A stretch of DNA of 35,652 nt from Pseudoprimorskyibacter sp. (GTDB lineage: Bacteria; Pseudomonadota; Alphaproteobacteria; Rhodobacterales; Rhodobacteraceae), in the NCBI GenBank assembly GCA_029251265.1, contig JAQXDR010000011.1, positions 1-35,652 of the forward strand. Reading direction: 5' to 3'. Positions 1 to 7,481 of this stretch are shown here, piece after piece; the first letter of the stretch is position 1; the number at the start of each line of letters is the position of its first letter. A program made the position numbers and the translations under genes. The notes beneath the pieces were generated by a model. It ran no database searches and was not told the origin of the DNA. It saw nothing but the letters and a program-made list of their open reading frames with translations.

Positions 1-1516
1 AGTGCCGAAAGTGACTTTCTGAAGACGACGCAAGCGCCTTCCTTATCGGGCTTTGCATGTTTGCTGCGGTGCAGGAAAGATTTTGGCCAGTTTACCGAGG
101 TTTTGGGCGGTGGCGGCGAGGAGGAATTCGTCGTTTGCGCCGCATGGGCCTCGTAACCGTAATCGACCAAGCCCGAGAATTTGCTTGAGGTGGGCGAACA
201 GCATCTCAACTTTCTTTCGCAACCGCATTGAGATCGCATATTGTTTGGTCTTGGCAATGTCGCGTGCCACCTGATGGGCGTCTTAATGTTCTTCGCGGGT
301 AATCTTGCGCGCATCTGCTTTCGGGCAGCATTTCATTTTTGATGGGCAGGCTTGGCAGGTGTGTTTTAGCGCTTGGTACTTGGCGACACGCTTACCGCTA
401 GGGCCACGGTTCGGATCGGAGTAATTGCGGCGAAACTGTTTGAACGGTTCACCTTCAGGGCAAATGTACTGGTTGTTCTCAGGGTCCCATTCAAAGTCGG
501 TTCGAGACCATGTGCCGTCTGTTCGGCCAGCTTTATCCAGCACGGGAATGTGAGGCATGATATCGCGATCCAAGCGCCATCCCAACATCGGGCCAGAGCC
601 GTAAGCGCTTTCCGCAATCAAACGCTCTGGATCGATATCATGGCGATCCTTGATACGGTCCAACATGGTGCGCACTGAACCGACTTCGGCCTGCCAGATC
701 GATCTTGTTCCTTCGACATCCACGATGACGCTGTGGTCGGTGTCGATCAGGTAATTGGTGGAATAGCTAAAGAACGCTGGGCCTTTACGGGCTGCCGTCC
801 ACTGGCTTGCGGGATCAGAATGGGACGTAAACTTGGGCTTGACCTCTGATGCTGCACCGAACGCCGCATCATCCAAGATATCCAGATATTCCTTCACAGC
901 ACGCGGCGCATCGCTTGGATTAATGGTGTTACGATCCCAATCTTCTTTTGGCGTGGTGTTTTGCTTGTTCGCATCAGCCTCGATCAGACTGGCATCTGCG
1001 GTAAGGCGCTGCCCGCTCACCAAACCATCCGCGATGCACCGCGCAACAGTCTTCTCGAACAGATGACGCAGCAATGCGCTTTCCCGAAAGCGCCCATGTC
1101 GGTTCTTGGAAAAGGTCGAATGGTTTGGGATTGGATCAGATAGATCGAGGCGGCAAAACCAACGATACGCCAGATTCAAATGCACCTCTTCGCACAGCCG
1201 CCGCTCAGACCGGATGCCTACGCAATACCCGACCAATAGCATGCGGATCAGCAGTTCAGGATCGATGGATGGACGGCCTGTGTGGCGATAAAACTCGGCT
1301 AAGTATTGGCGAATGTCATTCAGATCGACGAAACGGTCAATCGAACGCAACAGGTGATCTTGCGGGACATGCTCTTCCAGCGAGAACTCATAAAACAGTG
1401 CGCCTTGTGCTTCTTGCTTTGGCCCTAAATCGAAATTATCCCCCGTTGCTAAGGACGATTGACTCAGTGGCCAAACTTCAATTCAACAAGAGTTTTTCAA
1501 CAAAATTGGCCAAGGT
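1..1516 (-). mobile_element. Degenerate IS1182-type insertion sequence
   Basis: The stretch is filled by one broken transposase gene read on the minus strand. The transposase-proximal end lies near 1486-1516, where the minus strand reads into a GTTGAAAAACTC-like terminus of the kind seen at ends of this IS group. I could not find a matching inverted repeat in bases 1-42, so the other end may lie outside the window or be eroded. The outer coordinates are estimates. Confidence 0.5.
43..1428 (-). pseudogene. IS1182-family transposase, interrupted by an in-frame stop
   Basis: The minus-strand frame encodes a typical IS1182-type transposase: an N-terminal helical domain (FYEFSLEEHVPQ, then RSIDRFVDLNDIR), an acidic catalytic stretch (TADASLIEADANK), a Cys-rich patch near CPSKMKCCPKAD, and a C-terminal block RKKVEMLFAHLKQILGLGR. 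A TAA at 283-285 cuts the frame just after KITREEH-like sequence; the same frame continues without a shift to the true stop at 43-45. The codon is probably a mutated Glu codon. The catalytic glutamate of the EMLFAHLK block lies beyond the stop, so the truncated product should be inactive. The usual ATG is also missing: the position just before GPKQEAQ is TTA (1426-1428), so the exact 5' end is uncertain. Confidence 0.85.
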
Positions 1517-1749
1517 CACGAATTCAGGTCTTGTGCTGTGGGCATGATCAGCGCAAAAAATGCTGCTTCTGCCCAATGTTTGGTGTCGCGATGCAGAAAA
1601 GGACCCGGTCATTCACACAAACCGTAGCGAGTAGGTAGTGGCCGTTTCAGACACTGCGGACCTCAGTGTTTTGTCCTCTTGTATTACTGACGAACTTCTT
1701 GCTCAGTTTGAGTTAGCAGTTCCACATTTAAATCAAGGATGACCAATTC
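1429..1749. other. Intergenic region between IS remnant and sulfatase
   Basis: About 320 bases hold the IS terminus (to about 1516) and the upstream region of the sulfatase. I see no coding sequence and no tRNA. The sulfatase ribosome binding site AAGGAT sits at 1735-1740, nine bases before its ATG. No promoter stands out clearly. Confidence 0.5.
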
Positions 1750-3240
1750 ATGAAGGTTGCTGGTAAAAACTTGCTCATCGTTATTTCAGATGAACATCGT
1801 AAGGATGCAATGGGGTGTGTCGGCCATCCCTTGGTGAAAACGCCACATCTCGATGCTTTGGCTGCTCGCGGTACGATTTTTCAAAATGCCTACACGCCCT
1901 CTCCGATGTGCGTGCCCACCCGGGCAAGCATTGCCTGTGGCGATCATGTGCACAAGATTGGCAATTGGGATAGCGCGACGCCCTTTTGCGGCGAAAGACG
2001 GAGTTGGATGCGGCATCTGCGCGATCAGGGGGTGGGTACCACGTCCATTGGAAAGTTACATTTTCGGTCAGGTGAAGACGACAACGGCTTTGTCGAAGAA
2101 ATTCTGCCGATGCATGTTGTTGGTGGCGTCGGATGGGCCATTGGCCTGTTGCGCAAGGACCCGCCAGACTACAACTCCGCCGCAGAATTGGCCGACCACG
2201 TTGGTGCTGGCGAAAGCACCTATACCGACTACGACTTGGCGATTACTAATGCGACCGAACACTGGCTCAAGGCCCCACAGCGTAAAGACAAGCCGTGGGC
2301 GGCCTTCGTATCGCTTGTCAGCCCGCATTATCCCTTAACTGCGCCGCAAAAATACTATGACATGTACGATACTGACGAGGTCGACCTACCAACGGCGTAT
2401 GATAGCGCAAAGTACCTGAGGCATCCCGAACTACAGAACATCGCAAATTTTTTCAACTATGATCAGTATTTCGACGAACAAAAAATGCGCGAAGCGAAAG
2501 TGGCCTACTATGGGCTTACAACATTCATGGATGATTGTGTCGGCAGGATTTTGGCGGCGTTGGACGAAAGCGGTCAAACCGAAGATACGGTGATACTCTA
2601 TGTCTCAGACCATGGCGATATGATGGGTGATCAGGGTTTTTGGACCAAGCAAGTTATGTATGACGCATCAGCTGGCATACCCATGATTGCTGCGGGTCCG
2701 GGCTTTCCTGTGGGGCGTCGCGTCAAAACCGGCACGACCTTGCTCGATATTGCCGCAACGGCTGTTGACGTGACGGGTGTTGAACACGATCAAGTAAGCC
2801 TCAGCCTGCCAGGACTTTCGTTGCGCAGCATTGCCAATGAGGAAAATGATCCGGAACGGACGATATTCAGTGAATACCACGATGGCGGCTCCACCACAGG
2901 AACATTTATGGTCCGTTGGGACCACTGGAAATTTGTCTACTATGTGGACCACGCACCTCAATTATTCGATATGGTCGCTGACCCCAACGAGTTTAGCAAT
3001 CTTGCGGTGGATCACACAAACGACCCCAAGGTTCAGGCAGCTTGTAAAGAAGGCGAAAGGCGGTTGCGCGAAATTTGCGACCCTGAGGCAATCGACGCCC
3101 AGTGTTTTGAGGACCAGAAGCGCCGCATAGAAGAGCTTGGTGGACGAGATGCCTGCATCAACGCGTATGTTTTCAACCATACGCCAACGCCCATTGAGCA
3201 AGAGAAACTTCAGGCGTCTTCGGAGATGGTTGACAAGTAA
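1750..3240 (+). CDS. Sulfatase family hydrolase (choline-sulfatase-like)
   Basis: A 496-residue enzyme of the alkaline phosphatase superfamily, sulfatase branch, predicted to cleave a sulfate ester (a phosphonate or phosphate monoester is the main alternative). The N-terminus has the metal-binding Asp in LLIVISDEHR (D14), followed by the sulfatase signature CVPTR: Cys54 is the residue turned into formylglycine by a separate maturase. A second metal site, SDHGD (D287, H288), and the trailing GFWTKQVMYDASAGIPMI match the family. There is no signal peptide, which suggests a cytoplasmic enzyme acting on an imported substrate, as for choline sulfate. AAGGAT at 1735-1740 supports this ATG. It is alone on its strand, between an IS remnant and decayed repeats, so it may belong to an accessory region. 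The substrate is not readable from sequence. Confidence 0.85.
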   Translation: MKVAGKNLLIVISDEHRKDAMGCVGHPLVKTPHLDALAARGTIFQNAYTPSPMCVPTRASIACGDHVHKIGNWDSATPFCGERRSWMRHLRDQGVGTTSIGKLHFRSGEDDNGFVEEILPMHVVGGVGWAIGLLRKDPPDYNSAAELADHVGAGESTYTDYDLAITNATEHWLKAPQRKDKPWAAFVSLVSPHYPLTAPQKYYDMYDTDEVDLPTAYDSAKYLRHPELQNIANFFNYDQYFDEQKMREAKVAYYGLTTFMDDCVGRILAALDESGQTEDTVILYVSDHGDMMGDQGFWTKQVMYDASAGIPMIAAGPGFPVGRRVKTGTTLLDIAATAVDVTGVEHDQVSLSLPGLSLRSIANEENDPERTIFSEYHDGGSTTGTFMVRWDHWKFVYYVDHAPQLFDMVADPNEFSNLAVDHTNDPKVQAACKEGERRLREICDPEAIDAQCFEDQKRRIEELGGRDACINAYVFNHTPTPIEQEKLQASSEMVDK

Positions 3241-3342
3241 CGGCCAAAGGTCGGTTTGGATTTGGCACTTGATGATAGACGTCAATGTCCGCTTCGCTGA
3301 AATGAGCTGCTTAGCAGCCAGAAACCTGCGGTAAGTGCTAGC

Positions 3343-3405
3343 TAATGCTGCGTGAGCAATAGCTGCACCAGCAAAAGGCAACTTTGTCCCACGACATGTG
3401 AGTTC
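3343..3405. repeat. Diverged 63-bp direct repeat, copy 1
   Basis: This block aligns without gaps to 3518-3580, with about 46 of 63 bases identical by eye. The best preserved parts are AATGCTGCGT, AGCAATAGC and TTTGTCCC, and the 3' end AGTTC. Neither copy is coding. It may belong to a dispersed intergenic repeat family. Confidence 0.6.
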
Positions 3406-3517
3406 TTACACCGTGCGGCGAAAGTTAAGTTTGAAATCAACCGCAGTTGGCCAGTTTGAACGGCTGCTTCGGTGCACAATGCGTTATTGCCAAACATTCA
3501 TCACTGCAGTTACGAGA

Positions 3518-3580
3518 AAATGCTGCGTCAGCAATAGCCGCAATTGCACGAGTCCGTTTTGTCCCGCGTTGTGTCAGTTC
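3518..3580. repeat. Diverged 63-bp direct repeat, copy 2
   Basis: Second copy of the repeat at 3343-3405, in the same orientation, 175 bases downstream, equal length. The differences are scattered substitutions, which suggests an old duplication or two independent insertions of one element type. Confidence 0.6.
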
Positions 3581-3644
3581 AGGAAGAGCGCAGCGAATAT
3601 CAGGTTTTGCCCGTTCGCAAGTAGGCTTCAACTTCCGAAGCAGA

Positions 3645-4013
3645 TTACGGGGCTAGATCTCGCACAAATGGGCAGAATGAAGATGACGCGTGTAGCTTAT
3701 TGCATTGGGTCAAAGACAAAGATACGCCTTCGCGCTGCTTCAACCGCGACACCATGGCCAGAAGATTGTCCGCGCGTGGGTTTCCCTTGGCGCTGAGCAT
3801 TCGCATCAAGCTCTTAGGGTCCTTGTCCATGTCTTGCGCCAAGGCCTCAAACCCCACTGTGGCGTTCACGTAGTCGCGCAACAGCACCTTACCCGTCTCC
3901 AAATCGTCGCTGAGCATCGCTTCGATGGCTTCGCGGAACAGGCCCGCACGAAACTCAGGATCGCGCTCAGCGCGCGCTTTGATCGTATATTTGAAGTCTT
4001 TCGTCAGGGGCAT
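3645..4013 (-). CDS. HigA-type antitoxin of a RelE/HigB-family toxin-antitoxin pair
   Basis: A 122-residue protein of the probable addiction-module antidote family (HigA-like, XRE DNA-binding fold). It begins MPLTKDFKYTIKARAERDPEF and contains the typical LLRDYVNATVGFEAL and KSLMRMLSAKGNPRADNLL blocks, the latter being the helix-turn-helix part. The start ATG (4011-4013) lies one base after the ancestral toxin stop, the usual coupled layout with toxin first. The last 20 or so residues, after GVSLSL, do not look like the family and probably come from a changed downstream junction. It would bind and neutralise the toxin and repress the operon, but the toxin gene next to it is broken. The frame is also open upstream into the toxin remnant, so a fused read-through product is conceivable. 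Confidence 0.8.
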   Translation of the reverse strand: MPLTKDFKYTIKARAERDPEFRAGLFREAIEAMLSDDLETGKVLLRDYVNATVGFEALAQDMDKDPKSLMRMLSAKGNPRADNLLAMVSRLKQREGVSLSLTQCNKLHASSSFCPFVRDLAP

Positions 4014-4014
4014 G

Positions 4015-4342
4015 TCAGTCACCTTTCTCTTTGCGAGCCTGTAGTCGTCCCAATAAGCTTTGGCCTGCTCGATATCTTTCGACTGGCGCTTTTTCGTGCC
4101 GCCACAGAGCAGGATCACAAGCGTATCGCCGTCCTTGCCGAAATAGACGCGGTGGCCGGGGCCGAAAGAGATGCGCCAGTCGGACACGCCCTGCCCGACT
4201 GGCTTCAAATCGCCCTGATTGCCCACCTCGATCCGTGCAGCGCCATTCTGACCTTTAGGGCAGCCGCTGTGTCGAGATCGTTGAACCAATCTTCAAACGG
4301 TGTTTTTCCCGCCTCAGTGACATAGACAACAAGCTTATTCAT
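4015..4342 (-). pseudogene. RelE/HigB-type toxin gene, frameshifted twice
   Basis: The gene starts at ATG 4340-4342 with the normal toxin N-terminus (MNKLVVYVTEAGKTPFEDWF). After about codon 36 the family sequence continues (ARIEVGNQGDLKPVGQG, then FGPGHRVYFGKDGDTLVILL and GGTKKRQSKDIEQAKAYW) only in the next frame. Near the end it must shift again to reach the expected ARKEKGD tail and the TGA at 4015-4017. Both shifts go the same way and fit one lost base each, near 4240 and near 4035. The family product is an mRNA interferase of about 100 residues; here no complete toxin can be made. The order toxin then antitoxin, one base apart, is kept. Confidence 0.8.
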
Positions 4343-4386
4343 TAGGCTAATTGGTGACACATGCGTTACTATTTGTCAATATCGTA

Positions 4387-5868
4387 CTAAAAAAGTGGTC
4401 CGAACAAAGCTTGAATTCTGGCCCTATCTTCGACGAAGCTCCGATCGCAAAAAATTCTGTAGATCAGGTCTTTGATCTCTGCTGCATCAAGGTTTGGCAA
4501 AGCATCTGCGGTCTCCTGACAGATTCGATTCAACCCATTCTTCGCTGCTCTCCGTTGCGGTCCGCCAGCGTCTTCGACTAGCTCATCGTCGGCCACTTGC
4601 GGAAGCCGTACATAGGCCGTGTTTGTAAGCTGTCTTAGGGAGTCTTGCGCTGCTGCATGATGACCGGAAAGATATTGTATGATCCCGACTTCTGGCGTCC
4701 AAGGTAGGTACCTGAGCTGCTGTGCCTTTAGGTTTCCAGTATCAATCGCACTTTGCAAAGTTTCAGTCTTTGCGTCTAGATCGAGCAAGGCCAGAATAGA
4801 AGTTTGCTCGGGGACGAGACCGCCTCCATTTTTTAGCATGTTCAACACGTTGTTGATTCCCCCAATCTCAACGAAGTGCACCGTAGGCGCATAGGCTGCC
4901 CGAGCTCCCAACCGGTCTGCCACCATACTCTGCCACAGAATCTCAGAAATCCTGCGCGCAGCTCGGTCTTCAACGTAAATCAGATAGTCTGGTGCCCTTT
5001 CTTCACCAAACCCAAGTTGCCCCAGAGCATATGTTGGAAAACACTTTTTCAGGACCTTGGTCTCATCACCCTCCTTGACCAAGAAACTCAAATAATTTCT
5101 ACCAAAATATTTGATTAGAGAGGCCGAGTGAGTTGAGACAATCGTCGTAAGGTTCTTCTGTGCCGAGATTTCCTTAAGGTATTCGACAAACTTGATCTGC
5201 GCCATTGGATGCAACGCCATTTCAAGCTCATCGATCAAGACTAATGAATTGTTTGGGCAATCCTGCAAAGATAGCATCAACTTCAGAACGCAAAGCTCTC
5301 CTAGCCCAAAGTTTTTTTCCGTGTGATATTTCGCTGGATTACCTCTTCCTACACGAAGCAAGAACGCTTGATTACCTGCTCCTGTTGTAAGGTTAATCAC
5401 TTTCAGTTGATCAAACTTATCAGTCTCAAACACCTGATTAAGCGATGCTATCAACGCTGCCCCGGCGGATCGGACGCGTGCCGGGACAAAATCTTGAGCG
5501 TTAGGTGTAATTCTGTCGGCTACGGCACCAGCATAAATCACATTTGGAAACCCAAAATCTTGGATCAATCCGGCTCCACTTCGGGGACGTGGCGTCCAAC
5601 GCTCGCTACGATAGCCATACACAACCGATCTGCCATTAATTGAATACTCAATTGTTGCGTTGCCGTAGTTATCTAACTGCACTGACTGTGCAGACGTAGC
5701 AAAATGGACGGGAAAAGCGTTCTTGTACCCAATCCGTCTCAAACAGGCCAAAAGAGTTGTTTTTCCAGAACCGTTTTCCCCTGAAAGAAGATGAAGTCCT
5801 GGCCCCGGAATTTCATAGTTGAAGTTTGAAATACCCTTTAGATTACGAATCGTAATGGTTCCCGGCAT
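4387..5868 (-). CDS. AAA ATPase with C-terminal TOPRIM-like domain (OLD-family-like)
   Basis: A 493-residue ATPase of the OLD/AAA_21 type. Visible motifs: Walker A GENGSGKTT (about residues 30-38), an ABC-type signature around FGLGE (187-191), Walker B LVLIDELEMALHP (209-221) and a switch His in STHS (H247). The C-terminal third has a TOPRIM-like pattern: YVED with Glu300, IGGINNV, then LLDLDAK with Asp363 and Asp365. Proteins of this build are nucleases or nucleic-acid sensors, and several act in phage defence (OLD of P2, Gabija GajA). I see no partner helicase, toxin or reverse transcriptase beside it, so it would be a stand-alone gene. It is intact although its neighbours on both sides are broken. 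The ribosome binding site before the ATG is weak. Confidence 0.8.
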   Translation of the reverse strand: MPGTITIRNLKGISNFNYEIPGPGLHLLSGENGSGKTTLLACLRRIGYKNAFPVHFATSAQSVQLDNYGNATIEYSINGRSVVYGYRSERWTPRPRSGAGLIQDFGFPNVIYAGAVADRITPNAQDFVPARVRSAGAALIASLNQVFETDKFDQLKVINLTTGAGNQAFLLRVGRGNPAKYHTEKNFGLGELCVLKLMLSLQDCPNNSLVLIDELEMALHPMAQIKFVEYLKEISAQKNLTTIVSTHSASLIKYFGRNYLSFLVKEGDETKVLKKCFPTYALGQLGFGEERAPDYLIYVEDRAARRISEILWQSMVADRLGARAAYAPTVHFVEIGGINNVLNMLKNGGGLVPEQTSILALLDLDAKTETLQSAIDTGNLKAQQLRYLPWTPEVGIIQYLSGHHAAAQDSLRQLTNTAYVRLPQVADDELVEDAGGPQRRAAKNGLNRICQETADALPNLDAAEIKDLIYRIFCDRSFVEDRARIQALFGPLF

Positions 5869-6045
5869 GGTTGGATCAGTCCTAAAAGTTGTGTGCCCTT
5901 CAACCTTTCATCTGCTGGCGCGAGTGTGAAGGCTCCCGTATCACTTGATTGCTCGACGGAGCTGTTCGGAAACGAATGGCCATTTGATTGAACGCGCTTC
6001 ACATTCAGTGCGTCATCCCCCGGTCCATCTCAATCTCCCGTTCCT

Positions 6046-6747
6046 CTAATTCTGTCTCAGCCTCTCTTCGGCGGCTTTCACTAATTTCAAGCTGGTCTCG
6101 GGTTGCGTGCGCAGCTTTCCGTAGTTCGAGCCCTCGTTCAGCAAGCCGTGCAACGCAGCCACGGACGCTGTTTGCGATTGAATGGCGTCAATGAGGGCTT
6201 CGGTGCGGTCGGGATTGCCGCGCAACACTTCGGGCAAGGGTTCGCGGGTGACGGTTATCGGCTGGCGGCGGGCAACGGTGAGCGCGTCGAGGTCAACGCG
6301 GCCCGCCAGCATCGCGCGGTTTAGCCAGCGGACGATCTGATTGAGGTTCCCGCCAATGCGCCCGACGGCCAGCACCAGCGCCGGATCAACGTGCGGGATG
6401 GGCTTGCGACGGCGGGCTTCGGTGAGGCCAAGCGCCTCGCGCAGCAAGGTCGCGGTGGGCAGCCGCGCATGGTGGTCCGCCTGCAACGCCGTCGCCTTCT
6501 CTCGGTCTTCCGCTTGCTTCTCAAAATAGGCCAGCCACCGCCGCGACTGAAACCAGTTGTCGAAAAAGCAGACTTTGGAGCGGGTGAAACCGGCGCTTTC
6601 GGTGGCGTAGGCTTGGACCGCCTGCCGCAAGTCCTCCGGTGCGATCCCGTCTTTCATGGCCCCTTCGATCAGGGCAAGGCAGGATGCTTTGCCGCGCAAA
6701 CGGTCAGGCGGATATGCTGCCAAAATCTTCTCAGTATCTTCATCCAC
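6046..6747 (-). CDS. Mobilisation/replication-type protein fragment with MobC-like segment
   Basis: An open stretch of 233 codons beginning at a GTG. Residues 1-75 (EKILAAYPPDRLRGKA, SAGFTRSKVCFFDNWFQ) look like the C-terminal part of a plasmid helix-turn-helix replication-type protein. Residues about 100-160 (LREALGLTEARRRKPIPHVD, then GRIGGNLNQIVRWLNRAM) match the MobC relaxosome accessory family. The two halves are normally separate genes, so this may be a deletion fusion. The same frame runs upstream through a TGA (6781-6783) and a TAG (6817-6819) into the helix-turn-helix pseudogene, so it is probably the tail of that broken gene and not an independent gene. Near its end another frame carries a Glu/Arg-rich stretch, a possible further shift. 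Function now is doubtful. Confidence 0.55.
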   Translation of the reverse strand: MDEDTEKILAAYPPDRLRGKASCLALIEGAMKDGIAPEDLRQAVQAYATESAGFTRSKVCFFDNWFQSRRWLAYFEKQAEDREKATALQADHHARLPTATLLREALGLTEARRRKPIPHVDPALVLAVGRIGGNLNQIVRWLNRAMLAGRVDLDALTVARRQPITVTREPLPEVLRGNPDRTEALIDAIQSQTASVAALHGLLNEGSNYGKLRTQPETSLKLVKAAEERLRQN

Positions 6748-6812
6748 CGCCGCCTCGCGCCTGCTAAAAGATGTTTCTTTTCAGAGGTTCAATGGTAAGG
6801 TTCCTGTGTTTT

Positions 6813-6886
6813 GAGACTACCCCCGTCTCACCCTTGAGACTTTTCCACCTCGTTTTTGAGACGTTTCCCCCGTCTCATTTTGAGAC
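6813..6886 (-). repeat. Iteron-like array of four GTCTCAA direct repeats
   Basis: On the minus strand GTCTCAA recurs four times, starting at 6886, 6862, 6840 and 6817, with steps of 24, 22 and 23 bases. At least two units continue into TGAGACGGGGG, giving an inner dyad (GTCTCA...TGAGAC). The array lies inside the broken helix-turn-helix gene and also encodes its repetitive SQNET/VSRVRR stretch, so it may be either an iteron set for plasmid replication or only a coding repeat. Confidence 0.55.
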
Positions 6887-7215
6887 TCAACCCTGTTGGG
6901 GCCGCTACTGCCACCCTTCGGGCGGGCGCTTGGGCCAAGGGTGATGTCAAGGTGCAGCTCATACTGATTGGACTCACGCCCGCCATCGCCGTCACCTCGA
7001 GCATGGCGGGTGATAAGGCCGCAATCCTCTAATGCCATCATGTGACGGAACAGCGTTGCGCGGCCCATCTCGCACTCGTCCGCCAACCGCTGTGCGCTTG
7101 GGTTGCATTGGCCAGTTTCCTTGTTGTGGAAATCCGCTAGTTAGGTCAGCACGATCTAGGAGGCGGGCTTTAAGCCTTTGACATTCGCGGCCCAGATCAA
7201 CGCCATGCCACTCAT
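6817..7215 (-). pseudogene. Plasmid-type helix-turn-helix protein, broken by in-frame stops
   Basis: Reading from ATG 7213-7215 gives MSGMALIWAANVKGLKPAS, then a TAG (7156-7158), IVLT, a TAA (7141-7143), and LADFHNKETGQCNPSAQRLA, DECEMGRATLFRHMMALEDC and GLITRHARGDGDGG without any shift. This is the winged helix-turn-helix (HTH_36-like) domain common in replication or mobilisation loci of alphaproteobacterial plasmids. The frame reaches a third stop, TAG 6817-6819, and a fourth, TGA 6781-6783, after which typical downstream sequence (KETSFSRREAAV) continues into the 6046-6747 reading frame. One frame holding family sequence for nearly 1.2 kb with four stops points to an old gene killed by point mutations. 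A shorter product starting after the TAA would lack the first helix of the domain. Confidence 0.75.
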
Positions 7216-7408
7216 GACGCCACCTGACGCGCCAGAAATGGGCTGATTGCATGAAGCCTGCCACCTGATTCTGCGGCTCGGCGTTGTGGAACAAAACCAG
7301 ATTTCTTTGTGTCACATTTGTGCCAATAGGAAACATGCGTTCCTGCATCGTTCTGCAAAAGGCTACATTTACTCGCATAGCAAGTACCTTTGCCTGTTGC
7401 TGTTTTTA

Positions 7409-7481
7409 CTGGGGTTCCGTATGTCCGGCGGTGGGACACCCTTCCCCAACGAAGGGCAACTATCTGTAAGGTTAGAGACAA
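7409..7481 (+). promoter_or_regulatory. Structured leader of serC, possibly the serC RNA motif
   Basis: Directly upstream of serC lies a hairpin with arms CCCTTC (7439-7444) and GAAGGG (7451-7456) and the loop CCCAAC. Upstream G-runs (TGGGG at 7410-7414, TGGG at 7432-7435) can pair with the loop, which would make a pseudoknot. The stretch ends at the weak AAGG ribosome site (7469-7472). A conserved cis-regulatory RNA called the serC motif is known in front of serC in alphaproteobacteria; the position fits, but I have not matched its consensus. Confidence 0.4.

Larger units (their letters stand above)
3241..3644. other. Gene-free stretch with decayed repeats
   Basis: About 400 bases without a believable gene in any frame. 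They contain two diverged copies of a 63-bp sequence (listed separately), separated by about 110 bases that also look like worn repeat material. This reads as degraded, formerly dispersed non-coding sequence. Confidence 0.6.

Noticed and set aside
3705-4325. A 206-codon plus-strand frame opposite the toxin-antitoxin pair
   Set aside because: Both minus-strand proteins match known families; the plus frame does not.
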